Assembly (NCBI RefSeq): GCF_036370855.1
Contig: NC_088100.1
Coordinates: 105,028,887 to 105,092,886 of the forward strand
From: Dromaius novaehollandiae
Lineage: Eukaryota > Chordata > Aves > Casuariiformes > Dromaiidae
DNA length: 64,000 bases
Reading direction: 5' to 3'
The position numbers and the translations under genes are program-made. Below are positions 1-13,743 of this stretch, one piece after another. The notes below the pieces were generated by a model. The model was not told where the DNA came from, ran no database searches, and worked only from the letters and a program-made list of their open reading frames with translations. Position 1 is the first letter of the stretch, and every line of letters begins with the position of its first letter.

Positions 1-799
1 CAGAGTTTATGGACTGTTAAGCAACCTGTTAAAAAAACCCTGTTAGAAATTACAAAACAAAAAGATAAGTTTCTTTACAAACCATAAGCAGTGGAAAATA
101 AAGCTAGCACACATCATTACAGAGAAATAATTGACAAGTAGAAAAAAAAAATGGTTAAAAGTCACTCTTGTTGCAAATTCACTTCAATTTACCTCAGCAG
201 AACTATTCAAGGATGACTTTTCTCAAATGTTTATTAGGTATAAAGAGCAAAGAAATGGACAGCCAATAGCTCTGTCAGCAATATACCACATACTAAGAAG
301 GCTGCATAAACTATTTAAAAGTAGGAAGTTTACTTTCAGACTGATATAGAAAGACCAAGCAGATGTCCCAAGTAGCTTTTCCAGTTCATTTCAAGACTAT
401 TAGTGACCTACATCCAATATACTGCTGAAAGTGTTTGTTTTAGTAATGTTGCAGGAAAAGAAAAAAAAATCCCATAATACACCTACACAAGAACAAGGTG
501 TGGTAGGAAATCCCATCTTCTCCTACAGGATGCACTGTTATCATTTTCATGAAAGTTACTAAGCTTCTTTTTCAAATAGAATTTTCTTATCCCCACTAAT
601 CTGATCAGAATGTTTTTTTCCCGACACAGACTGCCCTAGTAGAACCATCTCATAATTTCCATCTCAAATAGTTCCTTTTCCATCCTGGTGTTTACCCTAC
701 AACACATTTAGAGAAGGAAACTGTAGGTTCTCCTACTCTTCAGTATAGCTAACTCCCAAGGGAAGATTCTCCAAGTTACCTCCTGTAAGGCTTGCATGA

Positions 800-2080
800 A
801 GCCTTTCACGGCCATTGCAAGCCTAGTAACTCTGTTCTGATTCGTGTTCTTTAAACGTGAATGTCTGAAATTGTATACAACATTCCACGTGAAATCTCAG
901 AGTCTGGAGCAACAGCAATAATACTTTACTCTCGCTACTAGAAATGCCTCTCCTGCTGTATTCCCCCAATGCATGCCTTTTCCATGGCCACATCATGCTA
1001 GTTATTCATCATTACCACCTGACCCACTATTTCAGTCATTTTTCTGATGATTAGGTACTTAGCAAAAGATTTTGTTACTGGTTTCAAAATTCCTGACTTT
1101 GAATTTTGTAATACCAAATTTTATTTCATGTCTGTTACCCTCCTCCATTCAGTCATTCCATTCTTCCTGTATGGCATCTCAACAGTCCTCTCTCCAGTGA
1201 CACCTCTCCACATTACGTTATCAGCTAGTTTTATCAGTATACACTTAATACTTCCACCAAGATCATTAACAAAAATATAATACAAGGCTACTCCAAAGAC
1301 TAATCCTACAGGAATTAACTTGCTTGTAATCCCTGAAAAAAGACTGCAAATTCCTTTCAGCAGTATCTGTTGCCACCCCTCCCCAAGGGGATTTCCTACG
1401 ACTCTACAGCTTCTGATGGGGTGTCATATCAATGCTTTACTGAAGTCCAGATAGAGGAAATCTGACACATTTACTTTGCCTGAAAATCAGTTTTCTGATC
1501 AAGAAGAAGAAAAAAAAAGGCTAAGAGGTTAGACTGTGATGAGCTATCTTTGGTAAATCCATGTTGTATTTTATCCCATTTTTCATTTACCTCCGCTTTT
1601 CAGTCTGTTCCTTCAAAGCTGCACTCTAAATCCTCATACACCAGTGTGTGGAGACAAATAGGTCCGAAGCTGCCAAGAACCTTTTTCCCCTCCTCTTCCT
1701 GAATGTAAGCATTATATTACCACCTCTGACTTGCTAGATTCTTATAAAATACCCCACTGTCAAAGGGTTTTATGTACCAGTTATTTCAGAATTTTTGGAC
1801 AAAGACAATCCAGTCGCATCAGCACATAAACAATAAGTTTCTTAATTCATGTCTCTTCCACTTTATGATTGTTCCTGTTTACATATTTTCATTTCTGTTA
1901 TACAGCTCATTTTTGCTCCATGACTATTATTGTCTTTATTAAAAACAGAAGCACAGTATTTATTTAGTTTAGGGACCTTACTTAAATCATCCTTAATCTC
2001 AAGCACATCTTCACTCCACAGGGCCTTGTCTTCTTTTCTATAAGATCTTAAGAACCTTTTTACCATTTAATAGTCATTGC
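800..2080 (-). mobile_element. Ancient CR1-type LINE remnant, antisense
   Basis: A diverged non-LTR retroposon remnant inside USH2A intron 3. Read on the plus strand it follows, in order, phrases typical of reverse-complemented CR1 sequence: 'acaacattccacgtgaaatc' (near 878), a 'ccaagatcattaacaaaaat' block (near 1257), 'gctttactgaagtccagat' (near 1434) and 'ggtaaatccatgttgtatt' (near 1552). The spacing and order match the CR1 3' region. Divergence is high and there are indels, so no ORF survives and the short ORFs here are meaningless. The element lies in minus orientation. The edges are approximate, and sequence up to about 2900 may continue the same repeat. Confidence comes from family phrases recalled from memory, not from an alignment. 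Confidence 0.6.
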
Positions 2081-5000
2081 AAAGTCTAATTCAGTTTGAC
2101 ATCTTTACAGTTTTATTTCTATTCCTACACAGCATTCTCTGCAAATTTGCTCCCCCGCTCCCCACTGCTTGTAGACTGCCATTTCTAATTGCAAATGTGT
2201 TTATTCACCCAGTTAGGTGTGGGTACTATTTCTCCAATTCTTTTTCCCTAGTTCAGGGCACAGATTCCTCTTAAATTTATCATTTTTATTTTGAAGAACT
2301 TTCAGGCCTTTTCTCCATTCAATCTCTGGGCTCATCAGTTCACCTTGTTTTATTATGGTAGTCTTATCTGTTTGTCCTTTTTGAAACCCAAAAGCATAGT
2401 GACAGAAACATTTTTGTTTATTCTTCTATTTCAACTGAATCAAGTTGTGAATACTCAGGTAAATATTATTTTTAAGACCAATATCTAATAATGCCTTCAT
2501 CACTTAACAAAGCTGGTATCCAGACTTTATTTCAGTGACCAGTTGATGAAGAAACCTTTCATCCAGAAGCTACAGGAATGTTTGGGCCTGGTCTTGTTAG
2601 CAGAATTTTAATTTCCCAGGTATAAACAGGAGAGCAAGTTTCTGTAACAACACAGTTCTTAGTTCTTCTTTCTTATAAATTACACATTGAAATCCAAGCC
2701 TGAGGATTTAAATTCCTAGATTACCTCCATAGAATTCATTTACTAACCTTCTCCTCACCTACCTCCGCTCACTTTTGGAATTTTATTCCAAAGAATTTTT
2801 TAATCCATGCTGTCCTTCCTTTTACCCTTCTGTCATTTAATTAATATTTGGTGCTACTCCACCATTTCATTTTTATTATTCCTGAAAAGTTCATATGCTC
2901 TTATACCTCGGTTCCAAACATACCAGCTGTCCCACCATATTTATGCTCTCTCTGTAAGTTGTTGCACATCTGCCACCAGTACTTCAAGCTCCTCTGTCAT
3001 GTTGCCTGTCACGTGATATTTATGCGCAAATTTTTCTGTTTTTCCTACCAACAACATTGTTTGCAGGCTCTTACTGATTGCTTGACTTTCAGTCTCATAC
3101 GAAGCATATCTGTGTTCAGACAGTGGCTTGGACTCTAGCTCCTGGGTAGAGAACCCTCTCTCACTCAGCTGCATCATGCACACACCCACTCTTTGCAAAA
3201 TACAACAAACCAGCCAAAAACAAACACAAAAATTCACCAATCTCCCCTGAACACTGTTACCAAGATCAAATCCCATAATCTCCCTTGGTTGTTATTCTAG
3301 TCATCAACTTGGCGTTTAAAGTCTTTTGTCTCTATCCCCGCTTCCTCAGTTGCGGCCGATTCAGAGGCAGGCACCAGGTCTGCACAGTAAGGGTGCTCTC
3401 ACCCTCAGCCAGCCAACCTGCCCCTGCACAGCATCTGTGTCCTGCCACAGACAAAAGGTATAAATTCCCTGGCGCCCAACCAGCAATTATTGCTTTTTCC
3501 TTAGGGATGGGTTCCAGTAGGTACCCCTACTTGCTAACCACATTAGTAAGACCTAGTATTTGCTGATCATGTGGCTTTTTAAATTTTGTCCTGACTCAGA
3601 CTCATCCGAATTAGACATAGCTGTGATCAGGCCCACAGTTGCTGAGCAATGATGGATCACACCCTAAACCTTTCCTCTTCCTCTCCCCCAACCAAAGACA
3701 CCCAGACCAACCAAACCAGCCTCAAAGTAGACAGTCACACCATCTACCAAACAAACATGCAATACTGTGCATGGCACCTGAATAACACCTTGTAATACTC
3801 TAGAGTATCTGATCAAGTTTACCTCCAATAAAATCAACATGATACCTATCTTGATCCACTGTTGTCATCTACATTTCTTACAAAGACTCAAATCATCACA
3901 GAATTTAAGAGGAAAGCTACACTGCTTAAAAGTTTAGAAGCCTCAGGGAGGGCCTACCGGATCTACTTGATCTACCCAACATTCAGCTACTAGAAAACAT
4001 ACATGTATATTGAAGGTCAGAGATCCTAATTATATTATCTATAGTATCAGGTCTAAATATGAGCCTGCAGCATTTAATGTTTCTAACTTCAACTTCTGGG
4101 AAATCAAATTCTGCCAGTCAGTAGGTTAGATGCCTATACCTTTTGCATGAAGGAAAAACATTTTCATAAGAAGAGACATTACCACATATATCTTCAGTTA
4201 CCACCTGTCTCTGAATTATATTATCTGAAAATTGTAAAAGTACATTTTTTAAAAAAGAATCTGAAGAGCTTGTGCCTACTGTGGTTCACGCATGCAGAAT
4301 ACCATTCCTTTCTGTGAAACTCTGCTTAGCATAGCAGTATCTCATCCTATCACTTTTCCCCTGAAATTCAGATTCACAGATTTTAGGTTTTCTGTAACTC
4401 CAAATATAGCATTGTTGCTATTTGCTCCATTTTTTCCACATATACAAGTTTCATTAATTGCATGAAGATATCCATTCCACATTTTCAACTGTGTTACCAG
4501 GAACAGTATTTAGGTGTTCCATAAAACAACATTGACAAACTTCATTTTCTTTTAGTCCAAAGATCACATCAAGCAAGCTCGCAAAAAGCCTGAATACATT
4601 TTTTTTTTTTTTTACATCAGTACAGCACCAGAGCTCTAGGAAGATCCCAAATAAAAAGAATGCCAAACAATGTTCCCTTGACACCTGCCAAATTCTGTAC
4701 AGTACTTAAAAAGATGTTGAATCTACTCGTAGTTTAGTTAAACTGAATAGCTTGTGATGGAAGATTACAGATACATACATGACATTTCACATCCAACAAC
4801 AATCCTATAACAATATGCAGAGAAAACTGAAGCTAGATTTTTTGTTTGTTTGTTTCCATAGAAGTAGGTTATATAGCAACTACACTGATAACTTTATGAC
4901 TATAAGCACTTCAAAACCAGCATGGCTGGAGGAAGACCTCAAGCTATCTTAATTTAACAGCCACAGAGTTCAGTCCTAGGGCTTGTCTTTGCTAAAAAAA

Positions 5001-7125
5001 ATAAAGATATACCTACAACAAACAGTGATACAGAACTGAGATCCCTAATCCTTTATAGGTATCACAGGCAGGTTTTTGCCTCAACAGAAAAGCACAAATG
5101 TCTACATGATCTCATTTACCTGGAAAAACTAGAAGTAGTAGTAAGCACACTTATTATTCCACTCTGCCACAGCTAGCCCTGCTGCCTTTACCCTTTATCT
5201 CACCTATAGCTCACATAAGGATTTCTACTCCACAGCATAGTACAGAGACATACCACCCACTGCCAAGTCATTGCCTGGGGAGAAGGCTGGGTAGTCACAG
5301 AAGTCAAAAATCACTAACTTGCTCTAAGTTCAGCTGCTTTGTACTTTTGGTTGTAAACTCCAGGGTCTCCTACTGCCTTTAACTAAAATTACTAATGCCT
5401 ATAAAACTGCATAGTACTTTAATCTTCAGAATGCCTTTTAAACAGCTTAAGGAAACACCTGTATTTGGAAGGTAGCACAAAGCTTCAATCTATAAATATC
5501 TGGAAACGATCTTATCATTGTCAAATATTACTATTGTCTGAAGATATGTTCACTTTCATGTGAACGCTACTTTTGCACGAATTTGTTCAATCTCTCTTAC
5601 GCTGTCATTTTTCATTTATGCCTCCATTTATAGAAAAATGCTTTTGGACACCTGCTAAAAGTTTGCAAAAATATTTAAAACTGTGCCTGAAGTTTGATAG
5701 CCAAACCTAGTTCTAAAAGGAACATGCTGCAGCCACCATCGTCTTTAATGGAAAGTCGAATCCTACAATACTACAGATCACAGAATGTGAAGTTCTGTCC
5801 TGATCTCAGAAACCTAGAGAAGGTATTAAATCTGTAGTGCCTCTAAGGCTCTAGAAGCTACACTTCTTTTCTGCTACTATACATTGGACTACTTTCCCCA
5901 AAGAAACAAAAGGACAAAATTCTAGGGAGTGCTCTGTAATATGAATTAAAATGTGTATTTAAATCTAGCCCCTTCACTCTTCACCTTGCTATCGCAGGCT
6001 CTATAGCAGTTTCTGAGATTAGGGAGGAAAAAAAAAAAAGAAAGAAAAATGCAGCTCACAGCAACAGCACTAACATAGCACCCTTGGAGTGTCTGAAGTG
6101 TAAAGTTCATTAGTTCTATCTTAAGGTCACTCTTTTAATCCAACAGCCAAAATCTTATTCACACTACCATAATGTTATCCTGGAAAAAAGAAACTGCAAA
6201 AAATTCAAGACTTCAGCTTATATACTTCTTACGAGTGACAAGATCAGCACTAAAAATCCAGATCACAGACAATACCTTTTAGCAAGTTTCAAGAAAACAG
6301 GAGAACTATTCTTTGATTGTGCTGTAAACCAAACAAAATTTAATAGACTAGATAAAGGAAATGAAGGAAAGAAGATAAACATTTCAATACCTGATAGTTA
6401 GAGCTTTTAATTATTAGTTGAACTTGACTTACAAACAGAATTTACTAGAGCGTCTGTTGGGAATTATTAAGACATGCAAATAACCAAATGTCCTTACTTT
6501 CCACTGTATTTGTTTACTGATTTTTTTATATACAGTTTAAAATTAAACAAACTCAATTTTGCTTTATCCTCAGTGGATATTTGTATACTTATTAAAAAGT
6601 TATGTCAACAAAAGATTTTTTGAACATAGAGATTGTGTCTTTACAATTCTGAATGGTATTTTTAAAATAAGAGGTAATAGTTTTGTAACTTACTAGCCTA
6701 ATTGATCCTTCAAAATTGTTACATGTTTAATTATATGTGCTGTAAGAAGTGTTTATAACAAAATGCGGCACACCTCTACAAGGTAAGTATATTTGTGTGT
6801 ATAGACGAGGAATCATCTTCGAGACCCAAGACTCATTAACATCAGAAAAAGCAGATTTTCTTCACCCCAAGCAACAGTGTTCTTAGGACTGAGAGTTTTC
6901 AGTCTTGCTTGTTAAGTTGAATGTGTGCACAGCATTTATTTCCAGTGCTAAATTAGCAATTGCCTCAAAACTGGCCCCTCAAATTAAGATCCTTACCTAC
7001 AAGACTCAGAGTTATCAGCTACACCACTCAATTTACCCTTTCTAGCGCAAATATTTATACTGTTTTACTAGTCTCACACAAATGCTGTGTTTCAACAAAT
7101 ATTAAATTCTTTTTATTTTACTCAC
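2081..7125. other. USH2A: USH2A intron 3 (partial), no exon seen
   Basis: AT-rich intronic DNA downstream (in transcription sense) of USH2A exon 3. I looked on the minus strand for exon 4 (about 133 bp in human, continuing the LamG-like domain) and did not see it, so it probably lies beyond the window start. The interval holds a T run near 4599-4612, an A-rich stretch near 6028-6047, and a moderately GC-richer patch at 3340-3560 that I cannot classify. Nothing else is supportable. Confidence 0.5.
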
Positions 7126-7291
7126 CTGCACACTAAGATGAATCCATTTCTTCACAAGAATTCTTCCCAGTGTCATTACTTTTATTGGTGGCTGCAAACC
7201 ATTTACTGTGCGATAATAAAACATGGTCTCTTTCTCAGAGATTGTGAGTTTGAACACAGTCTGCCCATCAATAGCCTTTTCTATCACACAC
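7126..7291 (-). CDS. USH2A: USH2A exon 3: usherin LamG-like domain, part
   Basis: Internal coding exon of usherin, the very large extracellular matrix and transmembrane protein of photoreceptor periciliary membrane and hair-cell ankle links. The minus strand reads acceptor ...ccaaag, then 166 bp, then donor gtgag (7125-7121). The first base completes codon 162 begun in exon 2; 55 codons follow, ending in phase 0 with HLSVQ. The peptide runs CVIEKAIDGQ..., ...SEKETMFYYRTVNGLQPP..., ...LVKKWIHLSVQ and is nearly identical to human usherin as I remember it. The length equals the human exon (c.486-651). This piece forms beta-strands of the N-terminal laminin-G-like (concanavalin-like) domain that precedes the laminin N-terminal domain. 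The intron to exon 2 is 5.9 kb, short compared with mammals. Identification is firm. Confidence 0.96.
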
Positions 7292-10200
7292 CTTTGGAAA
7301 TAACCAAGAAAAACAACATAAGGTCAGAGGCACACATATATATACACAATCTCGCCAAGGTGCTATCTTGTAAAGTGATGCCAACCAGAATGTATTAAAA
7401 TAAATGTTAAAAATACAGCTCTTGAGAAGATGCTCAGTGACAGTGAAAGTCACCGGATGTACTAAACAGAAAATGATTTTTACAAACATTTTCTTTCTTA
7501 ATCTGTCACATATACATATATTTTTTTTTAATGCATTCACCCTCATTTCACTTCTTCTTTCAGGGTTCCATGACAGAAAACACAGGGGCTGGCTATTGCT
7601 GTTAAAACTAATATTTAAGCTTCCGCCTCATTAAGTTCTCTGCTGCACTTTTCTTACAAAGCTGCACAACGCTGCATCCTGTTGAGACGCTTACACTTTT
7701 CTTGTTCCAATGAAGCAAATGTAATATACCTACGGAAGTACTATGAATGACATCTTCTGGAAATAAATCTTCTATTTTTCCACCTAATCAATCCAACTAC
7801 AGTAGCAACAACAGAAGCTTTTCCTATACTGTCCCTCTGACACAACCTTTCTCCAACCTACTGGAACCAGAGCTAGGCATAAGGGTATCCAGCCACTTTT
7901 TAGTTCTTTTCCGCTGAGATTTCACATCAATATCAAATGCAATATGGACAAAGAACATCACCTCTAGCAAGCCACGTTGCATATCTAGCTGTTCAAATAG
8001 TTTTTCCAAACTGGTCACCACAATACCAAGGCTCCTCAGAAAGCAAAGGCTATATATGTTTGTCAAACGGCTACTTATTTTATTTACTAAAGCCATCATA
8101 AGTACAACACCAAAAAAACACCCTACGTTCAGTTCCAGCTGCTTGAGAAATCCAGTCCCAACTTACTTATGAGAAGCCAAATATTGTAACAGTTACACCG
8201 GAGTAAATTAATGCACTACTAAATCAGGAGAGAAAAGTGTACAAAATTCATTTGAGACCAGGATTTACTTAGATGTATTTCATAAAAAAAAGACTTATCC
8301 ACTGAAAAACTTCTTTGCCTTTCTTCAGTCCTCATTAACATATATTTACAAAAGAAAAGAATCAGAAAGGCTGTTCGTTGATACTGCCATTATTCATCGA
8401 TTCACATTTAAATCCAAGAGAAAACTGAATTCATTTTTAACTGTTACCATTTTAGTCTGTTGGAATGTTGTCAGTAAAACAACCTGCAGAATGCAGACTA
8501 TTTTCCAATGCTTCCTAAAAACATATTTCTTAATATATTGTTGATAAGTCTTTTCAATACACAGTTTGCTTGTAAACATGCTAGTTTTGCTAGATGATAA
8601 ATGTGAGGGAAGGCTCAGCTAAGTAGCAAAATATTTAGGAACTGGATTTAGCCAGTTCCCGGATAAACAATAATTGGATAATCCATTTTTTGTTTATTTT
8701 ACTTATCTAAAACAAACATCCCCACATTTTTTTTCATCCCCACAGGTGTCATGACTTTAAGAAGGGAAGTGACCTTGATGTACCTCACTTGGAAAACTGG
8801 AAACAACAAACGTGAATTATAACTTACTATTGAAAGAGAGAAATCAAGAAAGGTAAAAAACAGAGGAGGCAGAAGAAGAAAAAAATCATGCTAACAGATG
8901 CAAAACAGGCATAAGCATTGCTTCTGACTAGGAGTACTATTTTCCATTCCAGCCATGTTTATAAAGAAAAACCAGTATTTGTGAAGTTTCAGACTTCTGG
9001 TAACCTGCAGCCCCACAGAGCCAATCTCTGACAGTAATTCACAATGGTGGGGTGCAAAGGAGAACAAGCAAACCAAACAAACCCACACGTCAGCTTTCAA
9101 AATGAAAAATATTCTATAGAGTCTAGTGAGGATGCACTGCTGATCCCCATATATTAACTGGGAACCATGACTCTCTAGTGAAACTGCCCTATTTAGGGAG
9201 AGTAGGCTTTCATGGTAGCAACAAATACTTTTACTTAATCTAATCATGCAATAAACTGAGTACAGAGCAAGGCAGTACAGATATGACACAGCAAATTCAT
9301 GTAATACAAGATATGAAATTAAAGCAACTGCTAATTATGCAAATAAGAAATGAAAATAAAAGTAAACATATGAAGAAATACCAGGTATTTAAAAATCAAG
9401 GTAAAAATCACCTCAGAAAAGACAAATAGGGAACTATTCTATTTGGAGGAAAAAGTCTTGCTCAACTTTATAGGCTTCAGTGAGTAAATTTCAACAATAG
9501 TTTGGAACACCCACAAGGATGGAACATTTGCATGAACACAGGTTCAAAAAAAAGTCAGATGTATGGTATCTTAAGGCAATTCTCTCCTTCAGTCTAATCA
9601 GTAATGGACAGTATCTGAATTTATATAAAGTAAAGTTAAAATAATACACCTAATGCCTACTTCACAATCAGACCATTCCACCTGACCCTTCTGTGCATAG
9701 GAAGCCCCAGCTCATTTCTTTCTCACCTCCGATACTTTGTGGTTACCTAACTTCCAGTTAGCCCAACTCAAGCTAAATCAGTATATGCTTCCTGTAATGA
9801 TTACACATATGGGCTAAGCTTTTACTTGTATTCTTATCCTATTCTATTTCTAGTAGTTATCATGCATTTCCTATAGTATACTAAATTCTATGCATAGGCT
9901 TACTGAAAGCATTTAGATTAACTGATGAGCGTGCAGCCTGAGAGGAAGCTTGGGGAAAGAACAATTCAGGGGGAAGAGCTGTGCTCACTTACTGCACTTC
10001 TGCCTAAATGGAAATAAAGATTGAACAAATGTGACTTACAAATGTGTTTTCTCACTATTCTCTTGCTTTTCTTCAAGACCTCCAAATGTAGTAACTTGAA
10101 AGCATACCCATAAATATTTATACCATACATCTTAGAATAACATTGGGGTTTCAAAATAAATAAATAAATCCGTAACATGACCTGTCTTCCCTTTCTATGA

Positions 10201-13200
10201 AAGCATATTCTTTCCCAGATTCCCATAAGGAACCTTAGTAAATGAAACTGATGAAGAAAGTTCTCCTTCATGTCTTTAGTTACCCACATATATATGTCTC
10301 CCTGAAAGTCATGAACTTCTAAGGGCCCTCAAACTTTGGATCCTTGTGTCAGTATTTCCCACTTCAATAAGCACAGTAACTCCCAGCAGAAAAATTCTGT
10401 TATTCTCTTGCAGGAGCACATCCCTAACTGAGGAATGTTGCAGTCTTCCTGAGGTGGCAATGGGGTGTCATATACCAGGACTCCCGGGTTCTCTCCTTAG
10501 CTCTCTCTAGCAGCCAGAGCATTTTACATTCAGCACAGAGAAGTGCAATGGTATGGCAAATCCAAAAACTGTGGGTCTGCTGTACTTAATGTCAGAGGAG
10601 TTAGTCAGTAACTGAACTATCTTGTTAAATTTTCAATTATTCTACTTGTAAAACAAGCAGAGGGTTCTGGCCCATCTTCCTGGTGTTGTCAGGCTGCAGC
10701 ACAAAGACTCTGTTCAAATGGCTTCAAGTCCATTGAAGTCCCTCTGCTGAGATATGTGGTTTAAAAGGTCTCTCTCATGGATGACTTCAAACAAAACAAA
10801 GGAAACCATCAGGGACTGCAAAACATAGGACACCTGACCAATCTAACTGCTTCTAACAACCTGGAGGACTCACTAAACCAATACAATTAGAAGAAAAATA
10901 TATAATTATCTTAACACTCTGTTAGGCCATTTCTCTTTTGTAGGATGCCTTCCGAGTCAAGCTTCAGTGGCTATTTGTGTGGCACAGAGTGGCTGACTAG
11001 CTTTCTGCAAGTGCTTATAGCACAGACATCTCTACACCATCCATGGCTATGCTGCCCAAAACACCTGAACTAGCTTGAATCTCTAGATGAACTAACCATG
11101 CAATATGGTGTGCAATACACCTATATATAGTACACCAGGCTTCCACTCCTGATAATGCAACAAACTTTTGTCCCAAGTTCTCTCTGCTGCTGTACCAGTT
11201 TAATCAGCTGTTATCTATGAACTAACATGTACACATACACATTGATCCCCTCTTGCCAGATTTCAGCTCTTTTATCTTCTAGTCAAGAGCAGTAGGCAAC
11301 CATAATTCTTCTTTCTTCATGTAGGTCTATAACTTCCCCAAACTGGTATCCTGTATTCCTTCTGTGAAGGAAGGAAAATTTACATGGACAGTGTAACACT
11401 GGACAGTTGAATAAAAAAATCTGGAAGAGAGCATATCATCTGGTCCACTGGACAGATTACTGTCCAACTTCAGTTTTTCAGGACTGGGCCATACCATTGT
11501 CATTTCTACATGTTGAGTAGCAGCAATCTCACACAGCAGGAGAAGGAAGTGATCTATTAAAAATTAAATAACACATCTAAATTTTAAAGTGATCTATAAA
11601 ACCTACTGAAAAAGAACATTTACATTGTGCACATAACAACACAGTAACAATAGGATGGTAAAGTTCTACACAAGTCCATGTACAATCAGACCTCAGTGGA
11701 GCCCTCTTTCTGCACAGCACTTAGTAAGTTAGAACAAGGCACATATATTTGATTGTTTTACGTTCCACACAAGGAATAGCCTGTCCCATTGACAAAACAG
11801 TTCCACAGATCTCACTCAACATATCATTGCAACAGCTTGCCTGGAAATCAGCAGGATTTCTCTGCTTCAAGTGAAGCACGAGCTCTGCTAAACAATAATC
11901 TGATACATATCCATGCACACAAACTCATGATGGAAGACAACCCCAGGAATGGACTGTCTGATGTTCAAGATTCAAACACTGTATGGAGAATGCTGCCTTT
12001 TAAAATACACTAGGCCAAAGCTCCAGAAATTCCTTCACACATTCCTTCAGCTGAGGTGATTTAACTTAAGCTCAAATTAAAGTCACTTTTGCCAGGTAGA
12101 GCTCACATTTATTCTCTCTCAATGACCACAACAATTTCAATAGTGTGAAGATTATAGCTAGGTTGATTTTTTTCTTTTTTAAGGTAACTATTCATGCATT
12201 TAGCAGACTGCAATCTTAAATGTTCCTATTATTTCTAGTGATTTTCACCCACCTAGACAGAAAGTTAGTATTTCAGAGTAGCATGCAAAATAGGTATCAA
12301 GAATGATGCATAGAGCACACCATTATTTTCATTTTAAGAATAAGTTAAAAGAACAAGTACAAAAATATTTGTGACACATGCTCTGAAGGAATGTACTATA
12401 CTTTGTATGTGCTTCACTTTAAAGAGGATCTGCATAACCAGGGGAAGGAAGAGGAGGCAGCTGTGCATTTTTATGATAGATAAAGTGAACTTTTTTGCAG
12501 GATTTGTGATGTTTTTTCTGAAAACAGACTTTTCATTATAGTCAGGCACAGTCAAGCTGAAAGACCACTTATAACAAAGTCATATTTGCTAAAAATGTGA
12601 CATGTAGGCAGTCAAGGGAAGAACCACATTTAGTTACGTTCATTTGGTGAACACTTTGTGAAACTGCACAAACAGCTTAAATAATGGAATATTTTTTTGC
12701 AGTATGAATGTGAGCTCTAATTTGTCAACACAGATCTTCCAGAAAAATTTAGAAGATTGCCCTTTTATAGTACTAAAATATTCATTTCGTGAGATTTGGG
12801 AGTTTGTTTGCTTTTCTTTTTTTAAGGGAATAAACTCATGTTAGGGGGTTCCTAAAATTTAAAATCATTTTTTCCATCATGAAAACAGCAACAGCACAAA
12901 TCCTTGACAACATGTTTTTCCAGCAGCTTTTAGAAGAAAAAATATGAATTAAAAACACAGATTTACACTTTAAAGGATAAACATGCATGTTGTGTATGAA
13001 TAGTTCCACTGAAAATAAAGGGACTATCATATGCATCAGCACTACAGAAACTGATCCTACTTGTCCTGACACTTGTGAAGACTCCAACCCAAATACAGCT
13101 TTAAAATGTCATAGTTTCTCATTGTACCTTTTTAAAATTTTAAATAGCTTGCTAATAATGACTGTGACTACAATGATCAATTTTTCTAAGAGCATCAGGA

Positions 13201-13226
13201 AAGTAAACACCTGCAATACTACTTAC
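7292..13226. other. USH2A: USH2A intron 2
   Basis: A 5.9-kb intron bounded by a consensus donor (gtaagt, 13226-13221 on the minus strand) and the acceptor next to 7291. The content is AT-rich unique-looking sequence without recognisable genes. The short ORFs in it (for example 8891-9289 minus and 9966-10289 minus) show no family resemblance, no splice logic and no compositional signal. A perfect 9-mer nuclear-receptor half site of the ERR type lies at 8770-8778, but one such match is expected by chance. Confidence 0.85.
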
Positions 13227-13711
13227 ATTACACCTTCTTGCTCAGGTTTCAACCATACAGTTAACGTAAATGAAACTGCAAGCCTCAGTGAACGAGGAGT
13301 AGAGAAGCAATCCTTGTGATTATGAAAAATAAAGCTTGGAGTGTTGCTGAAGGACCCCGGATGCAAGTCCCTTTTGTCTTCTGTGATACAGGTACCAAGG
13401 CCTTCTGAAAGGAGCAGCTTGTAGGAAGAAGGTGAAGACCTGTATGGGCATTCCTGAACACAAAACCTCTGGGTACAGGACATAATACTTTCAACAGCAA
13501 CTGAGCTTTGACAAAAAGTACCTCGGTCTGGCAGCCCACAAGTGGCTTGAGTTGGCACGACTGACACATTCTTGAAAGCTCCCACATTCTCTAGCCTAGG
13601 GAAATGCCCCTGAGAGCTGACCAACAGAAAGGAGTCATAGTGAGTTAAGATTAATGTTTCAATAGCATGAAACAAGAAACGACACCTTAAGGAAAGAGCC
13701 CAGCAATTCAT
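13227..13711 (-). CDS. USH2A: USH2A exon 2: usherin start codon, signal peptide, Cys-rich N-terminus
   Basis: First coding exon of usherin: 485 bp, 161 complete codons plus two bases, exactly the human exon 2 coding length. The ATG at 13711 has A at -3 and aligns with the human start (MNC...). Residues 1 to about 33 are a hydrophobic leader (FLFHAIETLIL..., ...SFLLVSS) consistent with a secretory signal peptide. Residues 36-140 are the cysteine-rich N-terminal segment, with Cys58, 67, 79, 84, 88, 108 and 135 and one N-glycosylation sequon at Asn48. Residues 144-162 begin the LamG-like domain (SFTLTVWLKPEQEGVM). The splice donor AAT|gtaagt is consensus, so the apparent stop just after Met162 is intronic. 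The exon 2-3 junction restores MCVIEK as in human. Identification is firm; the signal peptide cleavage point is inferred. Confidence 0.97.
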
Positions 13712-13743
13712 GTTTACAAAAAAGCTCTTCCTGATTAAAGCAT
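13712..13743 (-). other. USH2A: USH2A exon 2 5' UTR segment with 2-codon uORF
   Basis: Upstream of the USH2A start codon the minus strand has a good acceptor, tttatttacag, ending at 13744. It gives a 32-nt untranslated stretch before the ATG. With this acceptor the exon opens with ATG CTT TAA (13743-13735), a minimal upstream ORF 24 nt before the real start. The acceptor choice is inferred from consensus only. Confidence 0.6.

Noticed and set aside
2941..3276. 111-codon minus-strand ORF
   Set aside because: No recognisable domain; lies in probable degraded repeat within USH2A intron 3.
3469..3485. tggcgcccaac, resembling a lysine-tRNA primer-binding site of a retroelement
   Set aside because: Only 11 bases match, with no LTR pair, no polypurine tract and no gag/pol remnants nearby.
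1..7100. USH2A exon 4
   Set aside because: Searched on the minus strand for the expected continuation of the LamG-like domain and saw no match.
8770..8778. Perfect ERR half site in USH2A intron 2
   Set aside because: A single 9-mer match is within chance expectation for 64 kb on two strands, and there is no palindromic partner.
13223..13226. Apparent stop codon ending the USH2A exon 2 frame
   Set aside because: The TAA is inside the gtaagt donor. Splicing at 13227 to 7291 restores the frame, so this is not a pseudogene.
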